A stretch of 64,000 nt of DNA from Umbilicaria muhlenbergii (lineage: Eukaryota; Ascomycota; Lecanoromycetes; Umbilicariales; Umbilicariaceae): contig KK106981.1 in NCBI GenBank assembly GCA_000611775.1, forward strand, positions 5,210,927 through 5,274,926. The letters run 5' to 3'. The position numbers and the translations under genes were made by a program. The notes beneath the pieces are model-generated. The model was not told where the DNA came from and did not search any database. It saw only the letters and a list, made by a program, of their open reading frames with translations. Numbering within the stretch: position 1 is the stretch's first letter; each line of letters opens with the position of its first letter. Positions 22,962-34,149 of the stretch are shown here, piece by piece.

Positions 22962-25574
22962 ATGGCTGAGTCCTTGGTCCCTACGCGGGCCCCTGGAGTT
23001 CAGGTACCTCCTAGTCCAGCGACGCCGACTCACGAGCCTTCGACCTTTTCCACAGCTCATTGCGTCTGGTCCCATGCCCTCCACCTCTTCCACAATCACG
23101 ACTGGCAATCGTCCCTTCGCCACTTCAAGAGCCTCCTCTACCACTGTCCATCCATCAACCGCTACGAAAAAGCCGCAGCGAGGCTACGCTACAATATTGG
23201 CATCCTGGAAGCGATCTTGGGGGCGTATTTTCGCGCTGGCGAGGAATTCAAGAAGTGCCTTGACTTGGATAACAGTTTCGCACTCGCGTGGTATGCTCTG
23301 GGGCTCGCCCACTCTGAACTGAAAGACTTTAGGGGGGCATTGAAGGCTTTTGAGGAATGTTTCAATTCCATGAAAGCCGAGGAAGTTGAGTATAAGATCA
23401 GTGCAAGGGAAGATAGCATGACGGGATTGGGGGACAGTTGGAAGCTAGAGAAGGTGAGTGTGGATTCCAATATTAGGAAGGCGTTTGAGGAGAAGGAGTG
23501 GAAGGCGCACAGGGTGCGGAAGCCCATGGGTGATAAGTGGGCCCTGAACGGGATACCTGTTGGCGTGATATTTGAGCCTTCTGCGGATACGTTCAAAGTC
23601 AAAGTGAACCTCAATGGTCCGCTGCTCTGGGAGAACGACGGTCTCAATGAGTATCTCATGCGATACAATCTGGATGCGAAAGAAAGCCAGAGCCGAACGA
23701 TTTCGACGAAGCGGGAGAGGGCATCATCAGTGGCGACAGTGACCCAGAGCCGAACAGTTTTGATGAAACTGGAGAGGAGACCATCAGTGGCGACTGTGAC
23801 CCGAAGCCGAACAACTTCGACAAAGCGCGAGAGGGACTCATCAAGGAAGCTGCTCCCTCCTCTCCCTTCAGCTACGCCAGGAGCTGAGCCGCCTTTGCCT
23901 GCAGAACAGGCATCAGCAGTTCGGAGCCAAATGATAGATAAACTCGACATCGCAAGGAGGCGAAGGATGAAGAACTCGCCAGAGAGAGCCACTCCGTCCC
24001 GCATCGTACCACCGAAGGTAGGATCACAGGATGTCACCCCATCGAGAACAGCAACATCAGCGCCATCTACATCGAACCCGATCGAAAACCCGCAAGAAAC
24101 CATTCGCGGGCCTCGTACTGACAACCCGAGAATTGGACGAACCTCGTCTGTCTTGCCATTGGGATCGCCTCTTACCGACTCATCCTCCTTATTCGCACAG
24201 GACACACGACTCCTTCCTCATGAACTTCCTCATCTCCCAGAGGTGGCCTCTCGAGCTTTGGCTCGGCGCTGTTCCAACCACGACTCTATCCAATGCTATG
24301 ACTGCAACTCGTTCACATGTTCTTCAGAATCATTAGCACGTCAAACTCACCCAGAGACACCAACCACGGCCACGATTGACTTTACGCACGAGTACCACTC
24401 ATACCCAAATACTCGCTATACTTCAGAGTCCCAGACTGGTCTACACATCACTGGCCTTGACGGTCTTGGGAAGAGAGAACGCGGAATCTCCTCGCCACGG
24501 CCAAACTCATCAATATACAAGTCGTATTCGAAAAGGGAGTGGGCTACCGACGATGAAATATCCAACGAGCTCGAAAATGACGACGACACCGAACAAGAAA
24601 CGGAAGATGAAAACCAAGATTACTTCGAGATATGCCTTCTACCGCTGACTTACCAGCGTCCTCAGTACAACAATCAAGACCCGAGCGAGACCTTGGACGA
24701 AACACAGAACAACAGGCGAATCTCGATGTTCATAGACCGAAGAGGTGACTCCCAGCCAGCTTCTTCTGTCTATTCCACACAAGGCGAGCGCTTTTCAGGG
24801 TTCGTAAATCCACCAGAAGCCCCTCGGCCGGCTTCGTCTGTCTATTCGACACAAAACCAGCCCCGTTCGATGTACAGCAAAACAGAACCCAGACCAGCAT
24901 CCTCCATTTACTCAACCGAGCCTTCCATATTCGCCAACCAAACACCCGACCCCCGACCACCCTCATCGATCTACTCGAACCGGAACCGGTCCATCTCGAT
25001 GTCCGGCAAAGCAGATCCTCGGCCAGCCTCATCTACCTATTCCACCGACACCTCCACGTCCGCCAATCAAGAAGCTAAGCCCCGACCACCCTCGTCAATC
25101 GACTCGAAACGAATTCGATCCGTCTCCATGCACGGAGCAGTAGACCCCAGTCTAGCCTCATCCATCTACTCAACCGAAATCTCTCCATCCGCCAACCAAT
25201 CACCCGACCCCCCGGCACCCTCATCGATCCACGCGAACCGAAATCGTTCCATCTCCATGTCCGGCAAAACAGACCCGAGACCCGCCTCATCCATCTACTC
25301 GACCCATCCCAACCGCACCTCCACATCCATAAACTCAATAGAAGGCCCCTGGTCACCCTCGTCGCTCTACTCAAAACTAAATCGGTCCGTCTCAATCTAC
25401 AGCATTCCGCTCTGCTACCGACCAGCGTCACCCGTCGATTCCACCGATACCGTGCGCGCCGCGGCCGACACGGTCGAATCACCGGCGCTGGATCAGGCAT
25501 GTGAGGCAGGGAGCAAGGAGGAAGTGATGTTGCTACCGACAGTTTTTGAAGGGTTTGAGGTTCGTAGGGGATAG
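22962..25574 (+). CDS. NoxR/p67phox-like TPR protein with repetitive tail
   Basis: A single-exon gene of 870 aa. Residues about 30-130 form tetratricopeptide repeats (ALHLFHNHDWQSSLRHFKSL, then ARLRYNIGILEAILGAYFRA and FALAWYALGLAHSELKDFRG). The layout resembles the N-terminal domain of fungal NoxR, the p67phox-like activator of NADPH oxidase. The resemblance extends to IPVGVIFEPSADTFKVKV near residue 200, where NoxR has its IPVGVVYRP segment. It lacks the PB1 and other C-terminal domains of true NoxR. Instead there are three copies of a 19-residue repeat (about residues 237-293, SRT-STKRER-SSVATVT type), then a long serine/proline-rich tail with repeated PRPASSIYS and NRSISM motifs. It may be a divergent paralogue. 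Direct oxidase activation is inference. Confidence 0.72.
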   Translation: MAESLVPTRAPGVQVPPSPATPTHEPSTFSTAHCVWSHALHLFHNHDWQSSLRHFKSLLYHCPSINRYEKAAARLRYNIGILEAILGAYFRAGEEFKKCLDLDNSFALAWYALGLAHSELKDFRGALKAFEECFNSMKAEEVEYKISAREDSMTGLGDSWKLEKVSVDSNIRKAFEEKEWKAHRVRKPMGDKWALNGIPVGVIFEPSADTFKVKVNLNGPLLWENDGLNEYLMRYNLDAKESQSRTISTKRERASSVATVTQSRTVLMKLERRPSVATVTRSRTTSTKRERDSSRKLLPPLPSATPGAEPPLPAEQASAVRSQMIDKLDIARRRRMKNSPERATPSRIVPPKVGSQDVTPSRTATSAPSTSNPIENPQETIRGPRTDNPRIGRTSSVLPLGSPLTDSSSLFAQDTRLLPHELPHLPEVASRALARRCSNHDSIQCYDCNSFTCSSESLARQTHPETPTTATIDFTHEYHSYPNTRYTSESQTGLHITGLDGLGKRERGISSPRPNSSIYKSYSKREWATDDEISNELENDDDTEQETEDENQDYFEICLLPLTYQRPQYNNQDPSETLDETQNNRRISMFIDRRGDSQPASSVYSTQGERFSGFVNPPEAPRPASSVYSTQNQPRSMYSKTEPRPASSIYSTEPSIFANQTPDPRPPSSIYSNRNRSISMSGKADPRPASSTYSTDTSTSANQEAKPRPPSSIDSKRIRSVSMHGAVDPSLASSIYSTEISPSANQSPDPPAPSSIHANRNRSISMSGKTDPRPASSIYSTHPNRTSTSINSIEGPWSPSSLYSKLNRSVSIYSIPLCYRPASPVDSTDTVRAAADTVESPALDQACEAGSKEEVMLLPTVFEGFEVRRG
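23680..23850 (+). repeat. Three tandem 57-bp coding repeats
   Basis: Within the TPR gene, three adjacent units of 19 codons encode variants of SRT-x-S-T-K-R-E-R-x-S-S-V-A-T-V-T. The units have diverged by several substitutions, so the array is not recent. The repeat is in frame and adds basic, phosphorylatable sequence. Confidence 0.8.
24740..25440 (+). repeat. Degenerate coding repeats (RPASSIYS / NRSISM units)
   Basis: The C-terminal part of the TPR gene contains about eight to ten loosely repeated units with the core PRPASSIYST alternating with NRNRSISMSGK. Unit length varies around 25-35 codons, and copies are shuffled rather than strictly tandem. This looks like an expanding in-frame minisatellite. 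Confidence 0.75.
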
Positions 25575-26768
25575 GAAGGAGAAGCTGGAGTTTTGGAATT
25601 GGGGACGGGGATTGTGAAGGGTATCGGTGACTTGTTTATGGATTCTCAATACTGACTTGAGAGCTTGTGGGACAAGGACATCAAGTGGAGTACAGAATAG
25701 ATATTGTTTTTGGATGAAAGCTTGGTGCCTGTGGGCGAGGGCAGCACGGTAGGCACGGATATGGTTGGGATGAATGGTTGGTCTTTTGGGCCTAAGTGTT
25801 TTGAGGTGGATACTTTAGAAGAGACCACCAGTCTCCATGTGTGGATACGCGGGGCTTTACCAGAAGAAGCAGAGAAAGATAGACTTGAAAGTTAACAAAG
25901 ATTTCGAGATATGAGACCTTTGTAGTCACACAACATGTATCATAGGAAGCAGCCAGGGGATCTTCCTCCTTTGTACAATTACCTTAGATATCAATGTCAA
26001 CAGCCTCAAGACTTGTTGCTGTCAGAAGCAATAGTATCAACAATACTGAACCTCACAGTCACACTGCTCAACTTGACAGAGAAAGCAGATCAATCTGAAA
26101 ACGAGACGAAATGATGCAAGTTTTGATTTTCGTAGCCTCTATAGTATCTCACGTCCGTCACGAAAGTCTCAGAAATAAACTCGCATGAGCAAGTCGAACG
26201 ATCGTTTCAAGTACGGCTCCAACCCCCGTAGCCAGTGCTCGCAAGCTAATGGGGACTGCGAGGAACAAGTCTTCTTCTGCCCCATCTCACACTGGGCCTG
26301 ATATCCCCCCGCAAACCAACTCCAAGCGTTGCCCCCTCGTCCAGAGAAAGTAGTCTCACCTCGTCGGCGAACCCAATCCGATCAGCGAGGAAAAAGCAGA
26401 GATGTGCGCATTGCACTTTGAATTGCCGTTCGTAAGAAAAATCAAATTTCGTAGCCAAACCGCAAAAAAGAGCAGGCAAGGGCTTCATTCAGGCTGCATG
26501 TGAAATCCCACTATTCATAAAAAAAAGAGCGGGCATGAAAACAGCAAAAGACGCCGTCATGTAATCTTCTTCCCCCCATGACCCCGCCCCGCCGTGCCGT
26601 GCCCTAACCAGTACAAGGGGTATCCTCCGGAAATGCATCGAAAATTCTATACTCCCCCCGGCCCCCGGGTCTTCCCCTCCCCCACCCCCGCGCTTCCCTC
26701 CCTCCGTTCCCTCCTTCCCGCCGGACGTAGCAACGCACGCATTCCCCACCGGACCGCCGGGCCGCCGC
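25575..26768. other. Convergent intergenic region, 1.2 kb
   Basis: It lies between the 3' ends of the TPR gene (+) and GRR1 (-). Short open frames present here show no family features. The GRR1-proximal 200 bp are C-rich. I see no gene. Confidence 0.5.
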
Positions 26769-28765
26769 CTACCCCTCCAACTCGCCACTCCCATCCTGAC
26801 TGCCCTCGCCAACCTCATCCCCATCGTCCATATCCTCATCATCCAAGCCCAACCCCGTCGCATGCATCAGCCCCGTAACCTGCTGATCGAGCTGGGCGTC
26901 GCCGTCTTCTTCGTCGCCGGCGTCGTACATGGTGCCTTCGGTGTCGTAGGCGGAGGCTTGGTTGAGGTAGGTGCGGAGGCGGTTGACGCCTTCGCCGGAG
27001 AAGACGCAGAAGACGTTGCGTTGATGTTCGGTGAATTCTAAAATCGGTTGGTTGATGGGTTAGATCACATGATGGGGGGGTAGGCGATATGGAGGAGATG
27101 GGTTTTACATACCTGCTGGTGCTTCGCGGCAGAAGGTGACGAGGTCGTCGCGGAGGAAGAACGCCTGGACGCCTGTCAAGCTGAGGTGCGTGAGTTTGGG
27201 ACATTGCTTCAGGAGCGCGTGAACACCCTAATTGAATGCGGTCAGCTTGACGAAGATATTAACCAGAATCTAGATGACACACACCTGCAAAGTCAGATGT
27301 ACGCAATAGCTCAAATGTACCCTCTCCAAGCAACTTGTACCCAGCGGCTCTCCTCTAGTACCCTGCTTGGGCTTTGCCAGCGCCAAAATACTCCTATCGG
27401 TGATGGACTGGCACTTCACCAAGCCAATCCTCTTCAGCTTTGGCAGTGTTGCGAGTTGTTTCACGCTCGCATCCGTCAGACGAAGACAGCAAGCTAAATC
27501 GATGTATCGGATCCGATTGCACATTTTGACCAGCTGAATTACCGCGCTGTCCGTGATATGTTGGCAATGTCCCAGATGCACATAATGCAGATTTTTGCCC
27601 AGCTTTGTGATGGCCAGGACCGCACGGTCGGTGATGTCCTTGCATTTTGCCAGAACTAGGTTGCGGAGACGAGGAGCGGCATTGATGATCTTGACAACAG
27701 CGTCATCGCGCAGTTGGTGGCAGGCTGTAAGGTCTAGAATGCGAAGGCTCTCGTAAGTAACGTGGATCGGTAGCTCGAGGAACGCATGGTCGGTAATAAG
27801 ATGGCACTGAGCTAGCCGTAGTTCTCGAAGGTGGCGTCCCTGAGAAATGAGTGCCGTAACAGAAGGGTCGGAAACCAATTTGCAATTGTGCAGGTCTATC
27901 TCCAACATTGACGGGCAGTTGTCTGCGAAAGCCAGAATGGACAAGTCTGTCACAAGTGAACAATTGTTGAGTTTGAGCTGCATCGCCGTTAGCGCATGTT
28001 GACATGAAAGGGTGAAATTACAATTACCCTCTTCAGATGTTTGCAGCTCTCGGACACAGCTACCAGTGATTCATCCGTCACCTTTATACAATCGGTAATA
28101 TTGAGGCCTTGTAGCCGTGAGCAGTTATCGGCCACAGTCAAAAGTGTGTGATCCGTAACGGAATCCAGCCCTGTTATATCAAGTGCTAACAAGCTCCTAT
28201 TGCCACTGACAAGGGCAATGACTCCGTGATCTGTCAATTTGACACAGCTTGTCAACGTCAACCTTTCTATCCGTTTGCACTGTACGAATGGCTGTACTGT
28301 CCCATCGCTGATTTGGTCGTTGAGGTTTGACAGGTTGAGTCGCTTGACAAGGTCGTAGTATGCAAAGAAACCATCCGTCTTCCGGACCGAAGCCACCACG
28401 TTCAGAAGATTTTTCCACGTATTGCACAGCGGTCTATGCCAGAGCAAGTCCACGCTATTCCGCGCCCACGTCTTTGATACCAGCATGCAATTCTTCAAGT
28501 CTCCAGTCGAGCTGAGTTTTGCAAAGACCGCTATAAGAAGTTCTGGGGGTAGACGGCTGATTGGGGATACTAGGTGTTCTCGCTCTAGGCTTGGTGACAC
28601 TGTCATCTCCCGGAAAGAGGCGACACCTATCGAAGATTGCGAATCGTTACGCTGTGCCGTGAAGAAATCGGTGTCGTCATCATCGATGGCCCTCTCGGGG
28701 GAGCTCGAGGAGGAGACTGATGTAGAATCGCTGGGTGGTTGTACGGATCGCCTTGCCCTCGTCAT
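26769..28765 (-). CDS. GRR1: F-box/leucine-rich-repeat protein Grr1 (SCF substrate receptor)
   Basis: Grr1 is the substrate-binding subunit of an SCF ubiquitin ligase. In yeast it targets G1 cyclins and nutrient-signalling proteins. Exons run on the minus strand 28765-28028, 27977-27285, 27227-27113 and 27037-26769, joining in phase to 604 aa. The F-box spans about residues 69-112 (ISRLPPELLIAVFAKLSS, then NCMLVSKTWARNSVDLLWHR). About thirteen cysteine-containing leucine-rich repeats of 25-27 residues follow, with the pattern C-x-x-(L/I)-T-D (for example CVKLTDHGVIALV, CKDITDRAVLAI, CQHITDSAVIQLV). The C-terminus is acidic (DDEDMDDGDEVGEG) and ends GELEG. All repeats appear intact. The arrestin gene in the same window belongs to the same nutrient-transport logic but is not adjacent. 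Confidence 0.95.
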
Positions 28766-29740
28766 CGTTTCTAAGGCTTGTTGTATTGCGATGCTTCTGG
28801 ACGGGTTGCTCGATCGATCGAGAAGTCCGGATGAAAGAGTTTTAGTGCAGGATGGGTCCCAAGTCGTTGCAGAATAGCGTCCTCCACCCAGTATTTGCTT
28901 GCAGTGTTAGTCAGGCGCGGTACAGCATATGCTTCGACAGTTCTATTTCGACAGTTCTATTGTTCGGCTACCGTAGTCTTTCAATGAGTGGCAAAGCGAT
29001 TGGACGACCTCGGTGGGCATACGCGGCCGGTGAACAGTGCAGCTGCAATGGTTTATTGGCGGTCACACGAGCTCGGTGAGGCCTCTGTATGACGTATCTT
29101 CTCGCAGAGTGAAGTTGAGGTGATTGTGGACCCAGGGCAGGCCTCGGAGGTTCGTGGGCGCAAGCTTCCCCTGGCCGGTATTGACGAGTGGTGAGATGAT
29201 GCGGCGCAGTAGCTTATTTGCAGAAGGGCCCCATGGGCTGAGGAATTCTCACAAGCGCTTGGTGGCGATCGGAGTCCGTTCGTTGCTGCCGCGAGCGACC
29301 GATGAAGCTCTGGGTTTTGTTGGGATCGGACGGTCTCGATTGTGGCGAAGTCAGTGGAGAAAGATAAGAGACAAAAGAGGTGCAGGAAGGGGTGTTGTGA
29401 GGCTGCGATGCTGGTACGGAAGCATGCCGGTGTTTGGATCAAAGCTGTCAAACGCATCCCGTCCTCCCGTACTCGTACTAAGGTAATGACCAGCACGCCG
29501 TGGTGCAGGGATGAAGGCTCCAGGTGGGGTTCCTCGGCTGCCAATCGGGCCGCAAGCCTAGCATCGCAGCCTGACCGCTGAGCAGCCTTACGAGTACCGT
29601 GCCCTGCTTGACACCACTCTGCTCGAGTCGAGAGGGATACATGTGTTGATACAAGTTCAACTTGCTTGCTATTGTGAACTCCTGATGGACTCCGATTTAC
29701 ATTGATACACGGCACAGTTATTCTCTGTCGCACCAACCAC
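28766..29740. other. Intergenic, GRR1 promoter side, 975 bp
   Basis: It lies between the GRR1 start and the 3' end of the acyl-CoA synthetase gene, both on minus. A perfect direct duplication of the 14-mer TTCGACAGTTCTAT sits at 28933-28960, about 170 bp upstream of the GRR1 start. A 227-codon open frame on minus (29053-29736) has no family features and unusual composition, so I do not call it. Confidence 0.45.
28933..28960. repeat. Perfect 14-bp direct duplication upstream of GRR1
   Basis: TTCGACAGTTCTAT occurs twice head to tail. It could be a duplicated factor site in the GRR1 promoter or chance slippage. Confidence 0.7.
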
Positions 29741-31727
29741 TCACGTCACGATACTCCGATCCGCACCTTTCGCCCACTCCCGGAGCACATTCTTCTTCAA
29801 CTTCCCCGTACTCGTCTTTGGTAGCTCGTTGACAATTTCTACCTCTCGTGGCACCATGAATCTACTGATATGGCTCTGATGCTTGGCCCAGTCGATGACA
29901 TCTTCGCCTCGGAGCTGCTTCCCACTCTGCACCGTCACGAAAGCCTTGGGCCGCTCGCCCCAGTGCGAGTCGGCTACAGCAACCACTGCTGCTTCGAGAA
30001 TGTCCGGATGGGTGGCCAGCATGGATTCCAATGCCACCGAAGATATGTTCTCCCCTCCTAAAACGCCCATGAGCCCTAGGTTAAGCGAGCGAAGGGTCAC
30101 GCTAGACTTACCGCTGATGATGATATCCTTCGCTCTATCCAAAATCTGCGCCGCGCCGTCAGGGTGCCACACAGCAAGATCGCCGGTGTGGAGCACTCCG
30201 CCCGCGAACAGCTTTCTAGTCGCGGCCGGATCTTTGTAGTAGCCCTTGGCACAGATGTTGCCAATGCATGCTATTTCTCCTATCTCTTTGCCATCTTTGG
30301 CAACATCTAAAATCGTACCTTCTGGCACATCCGTTTTTATCACTCGTATAGGTAGACTCGTTATGAAACCGTGACCCTGCCGAGCCATCTTTGCATATTT
30401 TTCTTTCTTCGGCATTTCCTCCCACGCCGGTAGAGGATAGCCTTTGGTGATAGGACCATACGTCTCGGTAAGACCATAAACGTGAACGGGTCGTAAATTG
30501 AGGTTGGTCATCTGCTCAAACAGATGGGCTGTTGGCGGACTGGCGGCAACAGTGACGCGCACCGGCTCCGGTAGCGGTTCCGCTTCTTTCGCCGCGCAGA
30601 GAAGGGTGTTGACTGTCGGGGCCGCGCAATAATGTGTCACATGCTCTTCCTTGAGCAGTCGCCAAATCTCCGGATAGTCGATCTTTCGAATGCAGTAGTG
30701 TGTCCCCCGAGCGGCGGTGACGGCCCACCTAAATGTGTTGTTAGTTGTTAGGCATTGGAACCATACACTTCTACCCCAGGTTCCTCACTTACGGAAACGT
30801 CCAACCCATCGCATGGAACATTGGCAGAGTCCACAAATAGCGGCATCTCCCATTGTGATAGTTTAGCCCGGATTCTATCACGTTACCTAGCGCTCCTAGG
30901 TAGGCACCCCGATGTGTAAACTCCACACCCTTGGGCCTTGCTGTTGTGCCACTTGTGTAAGCTAGAGCGATGACATCTTCCTCAGTCCCTTCGACCTGTG
31001 CCTCTAACCCGTCCCATCCCCTGCAACCTTGTTCGGTATCATATCGGAGGCCTTCTAGCACAGCTTCATCGAATGGTCCACTGAGCTGGCCTTCTGTAGC
31101 ATCGGTGTCTGTGTCGACTATGAAAGGTATGTTTGGGTGAGTTTTGCGGTAGCCATCAAGGAGAGGAATAAATTCAGCGTCGACAATGATTGCCTCTGCA
31201 TCGGAGTGCCCAAAGATGTAGGCGATATCGTCAGGCTTCAACCGGTAATTAATCGCTGAAAGATACAACGCTCAGCATATATATTTGCAAAGCCTTGAGA
31301 CAAGTTGTGGCTTACCGACATTGACCGCACCTGCTGCACCTATTCCAAAAATTGATTCGAGAAAGGCGGGAGTGTTGGGACACAGTATTCCCACCTTTTT
31401 ATATCCATGTTTCTTCAAGTAATATGCCAATCCCCGGGCGCGGTCCGCCGTTTCCTGGTATGATCGCCGTAGAATCTTTTTGTTCGCGGTAACATGGTAT
31501 ATTGCTTCGGCCTACTCCTGTCAGTAACCGCAGGTTTGCTCTTTGTTATGTCGACGTACATCAGGTTCGATGGCGGCGGCGCGCGGTAGAAAGAATGTTG
31601 GAGAGAGACTGTGGATGTGATTTCGGTGGTTGTACGTCTCGTCTGGGGATTCTGGGGTAGTCGGTGAGGAGGATGCAAAGGAGAAATGCGCGGCAAGCTT
31701 CCCCAGCCGGGACTTAGCGCCGCTCAT
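29741..31727 (-). CDS. Acyl-CoA synthetase / AMP-dependent ligase
   Basis: An ANL-superfamily enzyme that activates a carboxylic acid to acyl-AMP and then the CoA thioester. Exons on minus are 31727-31560, 31511-31316, 31255-30793, 30728-30112 and 30057-29741, joining in phase to 586 aa. The AMP-binding P-loop reads YTSGTTARPKG (residues 221-231). YGLTETYGP gives the A5 motif and HTGDLAVW the A7 motif. DRAKDIIISGGENISS gives the A8 hinge, where an intron splits the G-G pair. PKTSTGKLKK supplies the catalytic lysine of A10. The start MSGAKSRLGKLAAHFSFASS is basic and amphipathic, so mitochondrial import is possible. The C-terminus (SIVT) is not a peroxisomal PTS1. The sequence resembles medium-chain or plant AAE-type acyl-activating enzymes. 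The substrate is unknown. Confidence 0.92.
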
Positions 31728-32267
31728 CTTTTCCTCTGAGCAGTGGTTTGGATGAATTGCACTGAAAACTGAGCTCCAGACGAGTTCGAGGGTCTTCAAG
31801 ATCCTTAGACTACTCCTACTGAAATCAAGCAGAGGTGCAAGGGGGATCTACTCTACAAGCATGCATGTCATGAGCAGACTGAATCCCCCAGATATGTGGG
31901 GTAGCCGACTAGCTTCCGCTCGCGTTAACGGAAGGCGATCGTCATGCCAAGGAGTGGGCTGAAGCAGACCCAAGGACAGAGGCCGCACTGATGTCAGTTA
32001 AGGGGTTTTGAATGAGCCCAGTGATCACGCCATTGAGCACACACAGCTGGACGGAGTTCGGAGAGCTTTAGCAGGCTACAGTAACCACGATAGCCTCCAT
32101 GCTCAACGCTTCGAAATCTTCGAAAACGTGCTGGCTAACAAGTAATGTAGCAATTGTTTTGGGAGGTCCCTGGAGCTATTAGAGAAACAGCCTCAAGTAC
32201 CAGTGCCAGTTCCCCCAAACAGACTGTTCCACATTCACCACAGCCGATGATGTGAAAAAAGCGACCC
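31728..32267. other. Intergenic, 540 bp
   Basis: It lies between the start of the acyl-CoA synthetase gene and the 3' end of the RPL16 gene, both on minus. I see no gene. Confidence 0.5.
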
Positions 32268-33205
32268 CTAGTAACCGTATTCGGCCAGTTGAGCCTTGGT
32301 CTTGTCGTCCACCTTCGCGATCTTCTGCGCCTCCGTCAATTGTCTCCGTGCCGCCTTCTTCCGTTCGTAGTACGCAGCCCCCTTGACTTTCCTCCGCTCT
32401 TCCAACCTAAAAGATGAGGTCAGCCCGAGCTCCATCAGAATGCCTCACAAGTTTCTCAGTGTTGTCCAAGAACTGAACATCCTGCTCTTCCCTCACGGAT
32501 AATAAGGCGTCACTAACCTCGCAACAACATCCTGGTACTTCCATCCAACCTCGTGGCTTAGTCTTCCCACGGTGCAGTACTTCCTCCCAGGCTTCAACCT
32601 CAACACCCTCAACGCTTGCGGTACTACCATTCTCTTCTTCTTGTCGTATGGGGGTGGGACACCTTCGAAGACCTTCAGACGTTCCATAGCAGCGGCACCG
32701 CGGGCGGTCTTGTGGGGGATCATGCCGCGAACGGTCTTGTAGAAGATACGGGATGGGGCACGGAAATGGAAGGGACCTGAAAGGATATGTCAGACACTGC
32801 AATAGACCCACAAGCAGAAGTCTTAGGGTTGTTACCTCCTCGGGTTGGGTTGTAACGCGTGATCTTTCGGAGGTATGCGAGGTACTTTACTATTTGAGCA
32901 AAAATATATCAGCGACGAATGTTCCGCTATTCCAGCTGCTCAAGGTGCCAACGTACGCTTTGCGCGGAAGAATTCGCCGGAGATGTTGAGAGCCTCGCAT
33001 CGTACTACCACAATCTTCTGACCATTGAGCAGCTGCTTAGCCACAGTGCTGGCCAAGCGACCCAGGAGATGTCCCTTGCCATCGATAATGACCTGATGTC
33101 CAACGGATATGGTGTCAGTAGGGGTACTCGAGACGATTCGCGAAGTGCCGCGAAGTCATCAGGACTCTACGGCGTCAGACTTACAACTGATTCGAATGTC
33201 GACAT
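32268..33205 (-). CDS. RPL16: 60S ribosomal protein L16 (uL13)
   Basis: A structural protein of the large ribosomal subunit (uL13, mammalian L13a). Five exons on minus join in phase to 202 aa, the normal size: 33205-33185 (21 nt), 33092-32957, 32889-32836 (54 nt), 32776-32518 and 32406-32268. The protein starts [20 protein letters not shown], continues with [20 protein letters not shown], then [18 protein letters not shown] and [20 protein letters not shown]. It ends KAQLAEYGY. Four introns packed into the coding region, with a 7-codon first exon, are typical of ribosomal-protein genes in filamentous fungi. No snoRNA was recognised in the introns by eye. Identification is secure. Confidence 0.97.
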
Positions 33206-33606
33206 CCTGGTGTGCTATCGCTCAACAGCGTAGAGATATCGGAAGTAAGATTAGTATCTTGCCGTGCCGTTGGTCGTCGTCGTTGTCGCGAATTTGATGG
33301 TTGTCGGCTGAGGGTGTGAGGGTTCAAGCCAAAGTGCGTTTCTTCGGCTAAGCAGCGCTAGTATGATCGAAGACGCTAAGGGCCCGCAAACCCTGACGAA
33401 TGGCTTCACTTCAATGACTCGAAGTTGAAGCGTCGTAAATAACGTTCAACGGTGGTAGCAATTCTGTGGTAATTGATACGAAGAACATTGAACCGTTCCC
33501 GTTTTCTAGGTTCTGGACTTATTTGCTAAGAGTGAGAGAGCGCCATAACATTTTGCCAACACCCATCTCAGAGAACAACGCCCCTCCGGCTCCTATGACA
33601 ATGATC
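33206..33606. other. Intergenic, RPL16 promoter side, 401 bp
   Basis: It holds the RPL16 upstream region and the 3' flank of the methyltransferase-like gene. No gene or clear named element was seen. Confidence 0.45.
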
Positions 33607-34149
33607 TTACCCCTTAGCTACACTCAATTCCATAGCATATTTCCGCCATACAGCTAGTATCTCATAAGTGCCTATACCGCAATTCTCAACGACCTCGGCC
33701 GTCCACACAGATCCGAGCTGGTCGAGGACTTGCCTATGTTCTGCGAAGTCGGCTCTCGGGCCCAGCCAAACGATAGTCACTACAGCCCCGTTTCCATACT
33801 CTTTCATGTAATTTTGTAATAAAGATGCTTGTCTTGGATACACAAACATCCAAGCGACGGCCTCGCCTGCAAGGTTACTTAGGGCCCAAGTACCATGCAC
33901 AACGTTCATAAGCTCCTGTGGAAGATATTGATTGACAGTCTCCGAGACTTCGATGGCTTGAAGGCGAATATCTGAGCATTGCCGCAAGAGTAGGGTTTCT
34001 AAGAGTCCGGTGCCGCTGCCAACCGAGAGCGTCAGAGCTGGTTGACGGGGCAAGTTTGCTACGAGAGTCGATAGGAGTTCTGTTGACAGAGAGCTACAGC
34101 AGTCGGCAACCTGTATTGGGTCTTTGGATAGCTGCGGGAATTTCTTCAT
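33607..34149 (-). CDS. SAM-dependent methyltransferase-like protein
   Basis: A single-exon gene of 180 aa. Residues 39-50 read ALTLSVGSGTGL, a Rossmann motif I (G-x-G-x-G variant) of class I SAM-binding proteins. An acidic residue at the end of the next strand (LQAIEVSE) would contact SAM. Later parts (VTIVWLGPRADFAEHRQVLD) fit a degenerate methyltransferase fold. It is short for the family, without an obvious substrate domain. I recall similar short uncharacterised proteins in filamentous fungi. Catalytic function and substrate are unknown. Confidence 0.72.
   Translation of the reverse strand: MKKFPQLSKDPIQVADCCSSLSTELLSTLVANLPRQPALTLSVGSGTGLLETLLLRQCSDIRLQAIEVSETVNQYLPQELMNVVHGTWALSNLAGEAVAWMFVYPRQASLLQNYMKEYGNGAVVTIVWLGPRADFAEHRQVLDQLGSVWTAEVVENCGIGTYEILAVWRKYAMELSVAKG

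Noticed and set aside
29053-29736. 227-codon frame on minus between GRR1 and the acyl-CoA synthetase
   Set aside because: Mixed composition without any domain, no family-like motif, and no splice partners that extend it. It lies in the expected GRR1 promoter region.
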